From NCBI GenBank assembly GCA_964435305.1, contig CAYSZH010000052.1:1-26617 (forward strand): a DNA stretch of 26,617 nt, written 5' to 3'. The translations under genes were made by a program, and so were the position numbers. Within the stretch, counting starts at the first letter, position 1, and every line of letters starts with the position of its first letter. Positions 16,191 to 24,442 of the stretch are shown here, piece after piece. The notes beneath the pieces were generated by a model. It made no database searches. It saw nothing but the letters and a program-made list of their open reading frames with translations, and was not told the DNA's origin. The stretch is from Granulosicoccus sp964435305. GTDB taxonomy: Bacteria > Pseudomonadota > Gammaproteobacteria > Granulosicoccales > Granulosicoccaceae.

Positions 16191-16979
16191 ATGACAACGG
16201 TCATCAAAGCCCTAAATTTACTTGAGTTTTTTACCTACGACGAGCCAGAACTAAGTCTGTCACGCATTCAATTGCTCAGCGGATATGACAAAGGAACAGT
16301 GCACCGACATTTAAAGTCGCTGAAAGCTTGTGGCTATCTTGAACAAAACCAGGCTACACGCGCCTATCACATTGGCCCCACCGTACTTCGGCTCGCACGC
16401 GTTCGTGAAAACACACGCACCATTGACAAAATTGTGGCCAATCATGTGGACAGCCTAGCCAACCAGCTGCAAGAACTCGTACATGCCAGCGTGCTACAAA
16501 AAGACTGTATGAAATCACTCTGTTTTAAAGACGGAGGAAAAGGCGGCACCAGAGTGGGCTTTGATGAAACTGAATTACTGCCTCTGCATGCAACGTCTTC
16601 GGGTATTGCTATGCTAGCATTTGGGCCAGAAAATCTAATGCACACTCTGCCAAAACCACTACATCGGTTTACACCACACACACTGAGCAATATGGAAGCA
16701 CTCAAAAAAGCAGTGATTAAAACAAAGCACTGTGGATATGCGCATGCCAACCAAAGTTTCGAATCTGACGTGTGCTCGGTAGCCGTTCCCTTCTATGAGA
16801 ACGACGCCGTTGCGATTGGGTGTCTGGCCATCGCCACACCTGCATCACGTATGAAGGATGCACAAAAGAAATCACTGGCAAAATTGGCTCTGGCTACAGC
16901 AGAAAAACTCAGTCGAGACCTGGGCAGCAGCGTTTATAGCAATAAGTCACAAGTTGGTAAGCAACCCTGTAGCGCCTGA
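16191..16979 (+). CDS. IclR family transcriptional regulator
   Basis: A 262-residue regulator. Residues 1-60 are the winged helix-turn-helix (VIKALNLLEFF, then SRIQLLSGYDKGTVHRHLKSLKACGYL), and the rest is the IclR effector domain (LLPLHATSSGIAMLAFGP near 125, CGYAHANQSFESDVCSVAVPF near 180-200). The domain binds a small ligand, commonly a pathway acid. AGGCG lies 8 bases before the ATG. It is divergent from the amine operon and next to the palindrome, so it is the probable regulator of both units. The gene for a second Tm-1-like protein follows after 24 bases. Confidence 0.93.
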   Translation: MTTVIKALNLLEFFTYDEPELSLSRIQLLSGYDKGTVHRHLKSLKACGYLEQNQATRAYHIGPTVLRLARVRENTRTIDKIVANHVDSLANQLQELVHASVLQKDCMKSLCFKDGGKGGTRVGFDETELLPLHATSSGIAMLAFGPENLMHTLPKPLHRFTPHTLSNMEALKKAVIKTKHCGYAHANQSFESDVCSVAVPFYENDAVAIGCLAIATPASRMKDAQKKSLAKLALATAEKLSRDLGSSVYSNKSQVGKQPCSA

Positions 16980-17003
16980 GCAATCATTCACAAAACTATA
17001 CCA

Positions 17004-18236
17004 ATGACCAAAACGATTCTTATAGTTGGCACGTTCGATACTAAAAACGATGAGCTTCGATTTGTGCAGAAAACCATTCACGACCAAGGTGGTAATACAC
17101 TAACAATGGATGTCAGTGTGTTAGGTAATCCTGCTGAGCCAACGGACTATTCAAAGCATGAAGTCGCGACCGCAGCTAACAGCTCTATTGCCGCTGCTAT
17201 CGCGCACGACGATGAAAACATGGCCATGCAGGTGATGGCACAGGGTAGCGCAAAGCTTGCCTCAGAACTTCACACGTCAGAAAAGTTTGATGGCGTGATT
17301 CTGCTCGGTGGCACTATGGGCACCGATCTGGCGCTGGATGTGTGCTGCGCACTACCCATCGGCGTTCCAAAATACATCGTTTCAACAGTGGCATTTTCAC
17401 CCATCATTCCACCAGCGCGTTTACCGGCAGATGTACAAATGATTCTATGGGCGGGTGGCTTATACGGCTTAAATTCGGTGTGTAAATCTTCACTTAGCCA
17501 AGCAGCAGGTGCGGTACTGGGAGCAGCAAAATCAGCTGTAACAATAGACACCTCTAAACAACTTATTGGAATGACATCGTTTGGCAGCAGCGTACTTAAA
17601 TACATGCTCCATCTGAGGCCAGCGCTTGAAGAGCGCGGCTTCGAATTGGCGGTATTTCATGCAACCGGTATGGGAGGCCGCGCATTCGAAAACCTGGCTG
17701 CAAAAGGTGCCTTCGCCGCGGTGATGGATTTCGCACCACAGGAAGTGGGCAATTATCTCATGGGGTCTATGATCAACGCAGGCGAAGATCGCTTAACAAA
17801 TGCCGGGCTCAAAGGCATACCTCAGATGGTCTCCATCGGTTGTTATGATTTAGTCGATATCATCGCATGGCAATCTGTACCACTAGCGTTGCAGGGCGCT
17901 GATGTCCATGCACATAATCGACTATTAGCCTCAGTGCTTATGAATGCTGATCAGCGACGACAGATGGCAAAGACAATGTGCGACAAACTTTCAACAGCTT
18001 GTGGCCCGGTCAACTTCATCTTGCCAGTTGATGGCGGCAATGAATGGGATAGACCAGGTGGGATATTAAGCCAACCGGAAGCATTGGCTGAATTTATTGA
18101 CGAAATCAGAGCATCGTGCCCAAAAAATGTAAATTTGATCGAACTGGACGCACATATTAATGATGATGTATTCATTGGCAAGGTACTGGAAATATTTGAT
18201 CACTGGGTGTCAACTGACGTTATAAAGAGAAACTGA
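17004..18236 (+). CDS. second Tm-1-like ATP-binding domain protein (UPF0261)
   Basis: A 410-residue UPF0261 protein. It keeps VGTFDTKNDEL at the N-terminus, LLGGTMGTDL near residue 100, PKYIVSTVAFSP near 122 and FHATGMGGRAFENL near 220, but it differs widely from the copy at 4407-5612: for example the glycine-rich loop is GGTMGTD rather than GGSGGTA. No PEP-hydrolase-like partner lies beside it. It follows the IclR gene by 24 bases with no clear ribosome binding site, so it is probably expressed with the regulator. Function unknown. Confidence 0.88.
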   Translation: MTKTILIVGTFDTKNDELRFVQKTIHDQGGNTLTMDVSVLGNPAEPTDYSKHEVATAANSSIAAAIAHDDENMAMQVMAQGSAKLASELHTSEKFDGVILLGGTMGTDLALDVCCALPIGVPKYIVSTVAFSPIIPPARLPADVQMILWAGGLYGLNSVCKSSLSQAAGAVLGAAKSAVTIDTSKQLIGMTSFGSSVLKYMLHLRPALEERGFELAVFHATGMGGRAFENLAAKGAFAAVMDFAPQEVGNYLMGSMINAGEDRLTNAGLKGIPQMVSIGCYDLVDIIAWQSVPLALQGADVHAHNRLLASVLMNADQRRQMAKTMCDKLSTACGPVNFILPVDGGNEWDRPGGILSQPEALAEFIDEIRASCPKNVNLIELDAHINDDVFIGKVLEIFDHWVSTDVIKRN

Positions 18237-18310
18237 TTTACAGCTCAGTCACAACAATCCAATCCCAGGTCTTTTTCAATTACCGCATGCATAATGAACT
18301 GAGTCTTTGT

Positions 18311-18880
18311 CTACATCGAAGGTTGAGCCCTGTATTGTATTGAAGACTCATCATCAATCAATTTCCCCCAATAATCATCGTATGGATGAATCCTGTCGGT
18401 AATGTCCTGTGCATCATTCGTCATGGGCTTTGCCTCGTTATGCCATTGAAACAAGCCGCCTGTTAGGTTAAATGACTCAATAACGCCTTCTTCAGTAAGA
18501 ACTGAATTTACACGTTGAGCAAGCTCAGAAGAACGCCATCCAACCGAACAATAGAATACAGCTGTTTTACCGGGCAACAAATTCTTAAATTCCTCTGCAA
18601 AAGATTCCGGATCAATATCCGGGTCTATTCGAACTGCACCCGCTATATGGCTGACGTCATATTCATCAGGCTCGCGTACATCGAATACCACAATCTTCTC
18701 AGGATCGAGCGCAAGGTATTCGTCTCCACTGATGTGTTCAACCTGCTGAAAGCTCTCTTCTATTGTTTCGTGAATCTTTACAAGCTCGGGCTTCTGCACG
18801 GATGTGCCAATCCATGCTGTAGTGGCGATTGCCACAAGCACCAGCGGAATTATGACTTTTAAGGGAATTCGCAGAATCAT
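18311..18880 (-). CDS. membrane-anchored rhodanese-like domain protein
   Basis: About 189 residues from the ATG at 18878-18880. The first 26 residues are a single hydrophobic anchor (LRIPLKVIIPLVLVAIATTAW), putting the rest on the periplasmic side. The rhodanese domain follows: VVFDVREPDEYDVSHIAGAVRI, then the active-site loop FYCSVGWRSSELA with its cysteine at about residue 111. A six-residue loop with C-x-x-G-x-R is normal for sulfurtransferases. A longer form from GTG 18911-18913 is possible and would start right after the TAG of the decayed upstream reading frame; the ATG is preferred because the anchor then lies at the N-terminus. Substrate unknown. Confidence 0.8.
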   Translation of the reverse strand: MILRIPLKVIIPLVLVAIATTAWIGTSVQKPELVKIHETIEESFQQVEHISGDEYLALDPEKIVVFDVREPDEYDVSHIAGAVRIDPDIDPESFAEEFKNLLPGKTAVFYCSVGWRSSELAQRVNSVLTEEGVIESFNLTGGLFQWHNEAKPMTNDAQDITDRIHPYDDYWGKLIDDESSIQYRAQPSM

Positions 18881-18913
18881 AATTTGTTGACCATCGAGAA
18901 GCCTCCGTTGCAC

Positions 18914-19776
18914 CTACCGGAATTCATCAAGCCACAGAGCGACCCTACTTTGGTCACGTTTATCATAATCAACTACCACTTTCCCCAAATCGGCCACATC
19001 AACGGATTCACGATCTTCTCCAATCTCTGTCAATCGCATGGTATACCAAAGCGCGCAGACCACTTCCAGTGCATCCCTTTCTTCAAAACCGCCTTCTAAA
19101 AGATCCGTTGCATTTTATTTTATAGCTACTGAAAACGAGGGATTCACTGTAGCACGCACTTCTTCAATCACTTCAAGTAACAATCGCATACGAAATTCAA
19201 TAACACCACCGTAAGCATCTTTTCGTTTATTAAAAAGTGGCGAGAGAAATTGACTGAGTAAGAACCCGTGTGCGGCGTGCATTTGAACTCCGCCAAATCC
19301 TAATTCTTGTGCGAGAAGCGCTGTTTGGGCGAATTCTCCAGGTAAGTTTTGAATCTCATCGATTGTCAGAGCTGAACAGTTTAGACCCGGAATATCGATC
19401 GCACTTGGCCCTTTCGGGTAGCTTATTGGCAAATAAGACATTGCCCCGGCATGTCCCAGTTGCAGCAAAAGTTTAGTACCTCGGCAGATCCTCTACAGGC
19501 AAGTTCTTTAAACCCGCCAATTTCAGAGCCTTGTTGAAGCGCAAGGTTGCCGGGTTTCTCAGCGTAATGCGGCGAACATTGCACCTCCCCTACAATCGAC
19601 GCCGCGATACCACTGCTTGCCCACCGTTCATAAAGCCGTAGCTGAGCCTGTGTTGGATTTCTACGCCCGTCGCCCAACGAATCAGACATAGCCAATTTTA
19701 CGATATGGTTTTGTAGCACAGCCCCACACGGCAACTCAAAAGGTTGGAATAAACTGTGATTTTCCTGCTTCGTCAT
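18914..19776 (-). pseudogene. old yellow enzyme (NADH:flavin oxidoreductase) pseudogene with several lesions
   Basis: The N-terminal part, from ATG 19774-19776 (LFQPFELPCGAVLQNHIVKLAMS), is clear OYE sequence. Around 19455-19500 the frame shifts: the family's QLxHAGA motif continues one frame over (LLQLGHAGAM). This second part runs through HAAHGFLLSQFLSPLFNKRKD to SVAIK, where an in-frame TAA (19115-19117) replaces what should be a leucine codon. Beyond the stop, the same frame continues with NATDLLEGGFEERDALEVV, again OYE, then jumps to a short C-terminal piece ending at TAG 18914-18916, so roughly 120 residues of the barrel and NADH region appear deleted. No intact protein can be made. Confidence 0.85.
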
Positions 19777-19929
19777 GAGAATTAAGCAGAACCTATCTTA
19801 AGATTGAGGGTGCCAGATTCAGCACCTTAATGAACAGTTTGGGAGTGTGTTCTTTATTGCGTATCATAAAAACCGTATAGATCTCAGACTAAATTCAGAC
19901 TCTGATGCTAATAATTAACCCCTATCACT

Positions 19930-20262
19930 TCATCGCTTTGAAAACGCGCGACGATCTGACCAAAAACAAGCTAATAATGCAGCCAAAAGATATAAACTAA
20001 ATAAAATCAAGCCGACGAACAAGCCCGGAAAAGAAAATACAAGACATACAGCCGTAGTAGCGATCAACGCAATTAAAACGGCAGCTCTCCACCAAAACAA
20101 TGCTGATGACGTTAACAACACAATAGACTGAAAACTGAGACCCACTGCTGCGAGGAACCACCCAAGAAACATCGCAAGGATCATCTTTGAATAGACAGCA
20201 CCTATGGCGCCTAGGAGCGTTCCAATAAATAGCCAAACCGCGAACAGTCCAAAATATTTCAT
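19930..20262 (-). CDS. small polytopic membrane protein, hypothetical
   Basis: A 110-residue protein with about three to four hydrophobic segments (FGLFAVWLFIGTLLGAIGAV, ILAMFLGWFLAAVGLSF, AAVLIALIATTAVCLVFSFPGLFVGLILFSLYLLAALLACF) and a basic tail ending RRAFSKR. The ATG at 20260-20262 is chosen over an upstream frame extension because that would overlap the preceding gene and add a polar leader. I do not recognise the family. It follows a truncated EamA gene by 4 bases, which may be an accident of the deletion that cut that gene. Confidence 0.5.
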   Translation of the reverse strand: MKYFGLFAVWLFIGTLLGAIGAVYSKMILAMFLGWFLAAVGLSFQSIVLLTSSALFWWRAAVLIALIATTAVCLVFSFPGLFVGLILFSLYLLAALLACFWSDRRAFSKR

Positions 20263-20266
20263 CGAA

Positions 20267-20614
20267 TCAATCAGGTGTGTCGCTTTCGGAGTAAAAGGCA
20301 CTTGTTGCAGTGGCCATTGGAATTTGAGCAAGGGCTAAGAAATAGAGCGTCATGGCCATAACCAGACTGAGAGTACGAAAAAAATGTACTCCCAGCTGAG
20401 AGCGAGGAAAAACGGAGCGCCCGAAACGTAATATGGCAATAGGCAGTTTTATGCAGCTGGCTAAGGCATACCAGGCCCAGCGAATAAATAAAGGCGAAAA
20501 ATCAACGCTCAGATACTTCGCCAGCCCATCCACAACATGAATGGATAGCATGGCGATCGCTATCATTAGCGATCCAACTCTGGAATTTCCAACGATCAAA
20601 GTTTTTGAGTTCAT
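20267..20614 (-). pseudogene. EamA/DMT-family permease, truncated at the 3' end
   Basis: A 115-residue product where this family has about 290. The N-terminal EamA repeat is recognisable: AIAMLSIHVVDGLAKYLS, then PLFIRWAWYALA, then VHFFRTLSLVMAMTLYFLALAQIPMATATSAF. Right after that motif the family pattern stops and eight unrelated residues (YSESDTPD) lead to the stop. The second half of the first repeat and the whole second repeat are missing, so the gene is almost certainly non-functional; a half-size transporter is less likely. Confidence 0.7.
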
Positions 20615-20699
20615 AGACTAAAAACAATTTAAATTCAGTATTTCGCGCCAAGCGCTATTTGTGCAGACTGCGTCACGATCGCGATCGATTCCAAATCAA

Positions 20700-21329
20700 T
20701 CAATAGCGACTTACCATAAGATTAATGCCCAGCCCCACCAGAACACTACCGCCTAGTCTTTGAGCAACACGAGTACCAGAAGGAGAAGCTCTGAGATACT
20801 TTACTACTGAATCTGACAGCAAAACACATATCACGTCGGCACTGGAGAACACCACGTTAACAAACGTCCCAAGTAGCAAGAGTTGCCCCCACAGCGGCAT
20901 TGTGCTGACAGAATCTGTAAATTGTGGAAGAAAAGCGATATAGAATATAGCTGTTTTTGGATTCAATATTTCAACGGTGATACTTTGCCAAAACGCGCGT
21001 TGTGGAGACTGACTAGCATTGGTTTCGTTATATGAATCATGATTAGTTGAAATGAAAAGCTGTATTCCTAGCCATATCAAATAGGCCGCACCAGCAACTT
21101 TAACGGTGGTAAAGAGAACCGGCACAGCTGAGAACAGAACGGAGAGTCCAAGAGCGGATGCAAGCACATGTGCGTACCCACCGATATGAAGCCCAATGAC
21201 GGTTAACCAACCCGCTTTTCTGCCCCGAGCAATGGTTTGGGCGGCCGTGTAAAGTAAAGCTGGGCCAGGCATGTAGGCAAATACAACGGTGGCTATCAAA
21301 AAAGTGATCAGGTTTTCAGTTGATGCCAT
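20700..21329 (-). CDS. LysE/RhtB family amino-acid exporter
   Basis: A 209-residue inner-membrane protein, the usual LysE/RhtB length, with about six hydrophobic segments. The N-terminal PGPALLYTAAQTIARGRKAGW and the central LNPKTAIFYIAFLPQF are the family signatures. It exports amino acids or related metabolites such as homoserine or threonine; the substrate cannot be told from sequence. ATG start at 21327-21329. The neighbouring TetR pseudogene, 79 bases upstream on the same strand, may once have controlled it. Confidence 0.9.
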   Translation of the reverse strand: MASTENLITFLIATVVFAYMPGPALLYTAAQTIARGRKAGWLTVIGLHIGGYAHVLASALGLSVLFSAVPVLFTTVKVAGAAYLIWLGIQLFISTNHDSYNETNASQSPQRAFWQSITVEILNPKTAIFYIAFLPQFTDSVSTMPLWGQLLLLGTFVNVVFSSADVICVLLSDSVVKYLRASPSGTRVAQRLGGSVLVGLGINLMVSRY

Positions 21330-21408
21330 AGAGCGCTTTCTTCAAGTATTTCCAGAGCGGACGTAAGCCTCAAGATCATACTATTATCGTTTCTAGCTTG
21401 AAACTATC

Positions 21409-21973
21409 TTACCAGCACCGCAATCTGGACAATATTGTTAGGATTCTTCCATTTAGGAATAACGGCCTGACAGTTCCAACAAATAATAATGTGGGATCTT
21501 TTTTCAACATGCCAGTGACCCGGCCCCTGATGTGTTCGCGATGCCCTTCGTCGCGTGATAACGAGCTCTCTGTCTGTGCAGCCCAATGCACCAAAGCGGA
21601 GTATAATCCGCCGGCCACATATTGTGCTGTACCAGGCACTAGTTTGCTTGAATCAGACATCTCATCCAACTCACCCTCTACCAGCCTGGTAATCAAATTC
21701 TTAAACCGTATCGCAACTGGATATCTGTAGACGGTTGAAATGTTTCTTGCGAACAGGGTTCGATTCTGGCTTACATGGCCCAGCAAAATAGGTAGGAATT
21801 TAAACCTCCCATCGAAATATACAGACATGGCGTTGTTCTCGTTACGCTTTGCCGATTCAAACTGCTTTAAAAGCAGATCCAACAGATCGTCCTTGTTTTT
21901 GAAGTACGATTAAAATGTTACGGAGCTTGGGATCATCTTTTGAAAATCCTTGGATTTCTTAGGATTGAAAGTA
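21409..21973 (-). pseudogene. TetR-family regulator pseudogene with a nonsense codon in the DNA-binding domain
   Basis: From 21882 down to 21409 the frame encodes a TetR-type ligand-binding domain (LLDLLLKQFESAKRNE at the start, LVPGTAQYVAGGLYSALVHW near the end). Read upstream in the same frame, IPSSVTF-stop-SYFKNKDDLL appears: this is the recognition-helix end of a TetR HTH, with TAA (21910-21912) where the family has tyrosine (TFY). The first helix of the HTH is not visible further upstream, so the 5' end is also lost. The upstream limit given is approximate. Confidence 0.75.
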
Positions 21974-22116
21974 TGCACACAGATATACGCCTGCTGTTTC
22001 CGCAAGATAATCTGCATCTGTGGTTTTATGAAATTACGGGGGTTATAGAGTTCTTTCTGGGGCTGTTGGTCGCTCTTCTGTTATTCAAGTACATACATAG
22101 TCATAACTCAAACTAA
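21973..22116 (+). CDS. 47-residue single-span membrane peptide, hypothetical
   Basis: An ATG at 21973 opens 47 codons to TAA 22114-22116. The peptide is polar for its first 20 residues, then has one clean hydrophobic segment (IEFFLGLLVALLLF), then a histidine-rich tail (KYIHSHNSN). AGGA lies about 9 bases upstream. This layout is typical of small bitopic membrane proteins, but such frames can also arise by chance. Confidence 0.35.
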   Translation: MHTDIRLLFPQDNLHLWFYEITGVIEFFLGLLVALLLFKYIHSHNSN

Positions 22117-22132
22117 ATTTTAGCGAATTTGT

Positions 22133-22594
22133 TTAATAGAATTCCATTCCACGATTACCCAGATATTTAAACTCAGGAAAACCGCGTTTTAAATCACTCC
22201 AAAATTGCTGTTTGAAAAGATCCGGAAAAACCGGTTTCTTCAATCCAACGACCTGAGCCTCGTCCATAAACTGCGCTTCAACAATATGCTCACGAACAGC
22301 CTCGTGTGCTGCCACTGAAATTTCGCCAGCTAGGTACTCACACAATACCCATGTTTTTATGTGCTGGAGGCCCGGTTGATAGAATTGTTCAAGGTAAACC
22401 GGCTTTACTGGATTTACGGTTAAACCCGTTTCCTCTACTACTTCTCTCACGGCTGCACTGTAAATATCTTCCTCATCGATTATTCCACCTCCAGGAGCCA
22501 CCCAAAAGTCATAGGAATCTTTTTTACAATGCCGAACAAGTAGCACACGATCATCCACTACTACAACTGCTCCAGACGATATGCGATGTTTCAT
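22133..22594 (-). CDS. Nudix hydrolase
   Basis: A 153-residue protein from the ATG at 22592-22594, which has CGGAG 7 bases upstream; a longer frame to 22660 lacks such support. The complete Nudix box is present: GGGIIDEEDIYSAAVREVVEETGL, matching Gx5Ex7REUxEExGU. The family cleaves nucleoside diphosphates linked to another group, with Mg2+ held by the box glutamates. The N-terminal strand SSGAVVVVDDRVLLVRHC and WVAPGGG are standard. The substrate is not evident. It is divergent from the DMT permease. Confidence 0.9.
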   Translation of the reverse strand: MKHRISSGAVVVVDDRVLLVRHCKKDSYDFWVAPGGGIIDEEDIYSAAVREVVEETGLTVNPVKPVYLEQFYQPGLQHIKTWVLCEYLAGEISVAAHEAVREHIVEAQFMDEAQVVGLKKPVFPDLFKQQFWSDLKRGFPEFKYLGNRGMEFY

Positions 22595-22839
22595 TGTTCC
22601 ACTCCGAGAACACAGTTTTATTATTGAAAGCTGGTTTCTGACAAAAACCGGCCCTGACACAACACTAACCCAGATTCAGAGACTGTTGTAAATCGAACAT
22701 TCGCAATAGAAAATTATTGCTCACATACAACTTTTTGACAGTATAGTGCTAAAGCCAGCGTTGGATTTTAAGCAATTTGCTACTTTGCATACAAGCCTTT
22801 GGGCAAATACAACAAGCAATTCATTTTTTTGAGATCGGA

Positions 22840-23676
22840 ATGGGCTATATATTCGCCAGCATACTGGCATCTACATTCATACTCGCTTTATTTCGCTGGA
22901 TGCAGCATTCAAGGGCAGTTACTCGTCATGCCATCGTTATCAGCTACATAACATCAGCCGCCGCCGGTGTAATTCTTTTTGACGTTGACTGGAGTCTGAG
23001 CTCCCAGGGCTGGTTCTGGCCTGCGGCATTCGAAGGTGTGGTGTTTTATCTCGTTCTTCGAATGATGGCACTGACAACAGAACTTACAGGTATTACAGTA
23101 GCGAGTATTGCTACCAAAATGAGTGTTGTAATACCTACGCTCATTGGAATTATCGCGCTGGGTGAATCAGCCAACTTGCTGAAAGTGGGTGGATTGATTT
23201 TCGGTATTTTGTCCGTTTTTCTAGCTGCAGGGGCCCGCATCAAGGTGGCCAAATGGATCCTGCCACTGCTGGTTTTCGTGTGCACTGGGCTGATCGATGC
23301 CAGCTTTAAACTCTTTCAAATATGGGGGCTAACTGACGAGCAATTCCCAGGCTTTGTGATCACAATTTTCGGTTTTGCGTTTATCGCAGCTGGCATACAT
23401 CACCTGTTGCAACCCGGTCGAGTAATCAATCCAGTGAGCGCGGTCAGCGGAGTATTGCTCGGTTTGGCAAACCTGGGTACGGTGTATTTCATATTAATGG
23501 CACTTGCGCAACCGGGCCTGGAGAGCTCCATCGTGTTCCCACTGAATAATTTTGGCGCCGTTATGGCGTCGACGCTTACAGCCGTGGTCTTTTTTCGCGA
23601 GCGACCTAATACTGCTACTAAGCTCAGCCTATTTTTCGCAACGATAGCAATTTTTCTACTGTACGCCGCAAGTTAG
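22840..23676 (+). CDS. DMT-superfamily (EamA-like) permease
   Basis: A 278-residue membrane protein with about ten hydrophobic segments, the usual size for drug/metabolite transporters. Each half ends with a helix carrying the repeat pattern (TGITVASIATKMSVVIPTLIGIIALGES in the first, LESSIVFPLNNFGAVMASTLTAVVFFRERP in the second). The frame is open from a TTG at 22777, but the ATG at 22840, after GAGATCGGA, puts the first helix at the N-terminus. Substrate unknown. It is complete, unlike the EamA gene at 20267-20614. Confidence 0.82.
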   Translation: MGYIFASILASTFILALFRWMQHSRAVTRHAIVISYITSAAAGVILFDVDWSLSSQGWFWPAAFEGVVFYLVLRMMALTTELTGITVASIATKMSVVIPTLIGIIALGESANLLKVGGLIFGILSVFLAAGARIKVAKWILPLLVFVCTGLIDASFKLFQIWGLTDEQFPGFVITIFGFAFIAAGIHHLLQPGRVINPVSAVSGVLLGLANLGTVYFILMALAQPGLESSIVFPLNNFGAVMASTLTAVVFFRERPNTATKLSLFFATIAIFLLYAAS

Positions 23677-23689
23677 CTAAGTAAAAATC

Positions 23690-23758
23690 AACTTTATTTT
23701 TCGATTGCAGATGGACACGTTGCAAGTGGCTGTCTACTTGTCAGTTGTGCTTTTGCTA
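23690..23758 (-). repeat. degenerate integron attC site
   Basis: The stretch ACGTTGCAAGTGGCTGTCTACTTGTCAGTTG lines up with the right half of the better-preserved attC sites further right (ACGTTGCA, GGCTGTC, TGTC, GTTG in the same spacing). The terminal core has decayed to GCTAAAA. It abuts the stop of the gene at 23756-24109 as a cassette attC should. The left limit is uncertain. Confidence 0.45.
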
Positions 23759-24109
23759 AAACGAGAGCGTAGATATTAATGCAAGAATAAACACTAAGCC
23801 TATTACCGTAAATATCGCTTTCCCAAAGGCCGTTGAACCAAACCACGAGACACCGGCATTAAAACTCCAAACGGTGTTTATCTGGTACTTAAACATTTTT
23901 CCCTCATTATCACCTTCGGAGACAAATACTTCCTCAAGAATATCATCTTCAGCAAGATCGTCCTCGATAACTCGAATAGTTTGTACCAAAGAGAGACTCG
24001 GCGGAGTTGAAATACTAAATTTGAGCCAATCCGTTGCCGACGTATTTTGAATTGTTCCGACTTTATTCCACCTACCTGGCTCCAGATAATCCACTCGATA
24101 ATCCGGCAT
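23756..24109 (-). CDS. tail-anchored hypothetical protein, probable integron cassette gene
   Basis: A 117-residue protein. Residues 1-90 are soluble and acidic (a run with VIEDDLAEDDILEEVFVSEGD), and residues 93-115 form one hydrophobic C-terminal anchor (FGKAIFTVIGLVFILALIS). AAGGTG before the ATG is a good ribosome binding site. I do not recognise the family. Its stop lies in a degenerate attC-like sequence, and it has the same orientation as the other cassettes, so it is probably an old cassette. Confidence 0.6.
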   Translation of the reverse strand: MPDYRVDYLEPGRWNKVGTIQNTSATDWLKFSISTPPSLSLVQTIRVIEDDLAEDDILEEVFVSEGDNEGKMFKYQINTVWSFNAGVSWFGSTAFGKAIFTVIGLVFILALISTLSF

Positions 24110-24442
24110 TTCTTCACCTTTTTTGTAAGAAGAGGAACCCGCCTATCCATATGGTCTGATTGGTTTGCTTGCAGCTTGATATTAATATCTTAGACTGCCG
24201 AACCGTTCAAAGCGGACAATGCTAAAAAAAGTACGATACAAAGTGCAAGAAGGCTGTACCAGGCAAGGTTCAAAAGTAACTACAGATCTTTCATATTTTT
24301 CACCTGATACCTGGCTCATTGGCGCTTAGCAGTCGCCTTTATTGTGGACGTTACCACTTTGTTCGCGGTTGCCGATTTATCGTTTGCCGCATGTGTCTAG
24401 ATAGCATTGGCTCATCCTACTATGCCATTCGGTGGTCTACCG
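24110..24442. other. gene-less stretch with a second attC relic near 24330-24390
   Basis: No protein-coding frame with support was found on either strand. Near 24342-24381 the sequence TTGTGGACGTTACCAC followed by CGCGGTTGCC resembles the core of the attC at 24443-24539 and of the one at the right edge (TTGTGGAC, CCAC, CGCGG in order). It looks like a decayed attC left by a lost or eroded cassette. Confidence 0.35.

Noticed and set aside
18884..19099. 71-codon plus-strand frame
   Set aside because: It is antisense to the C-terminal remains of the OYE pseudogene, which account for the open frame.
19807..19828. Seven-pair stem-loop upstream of the OYE pseudogene
   Set aside because: Short, includes a wobble, lacks a following T-run and lies in a decaying area; too weak to call a terminator.
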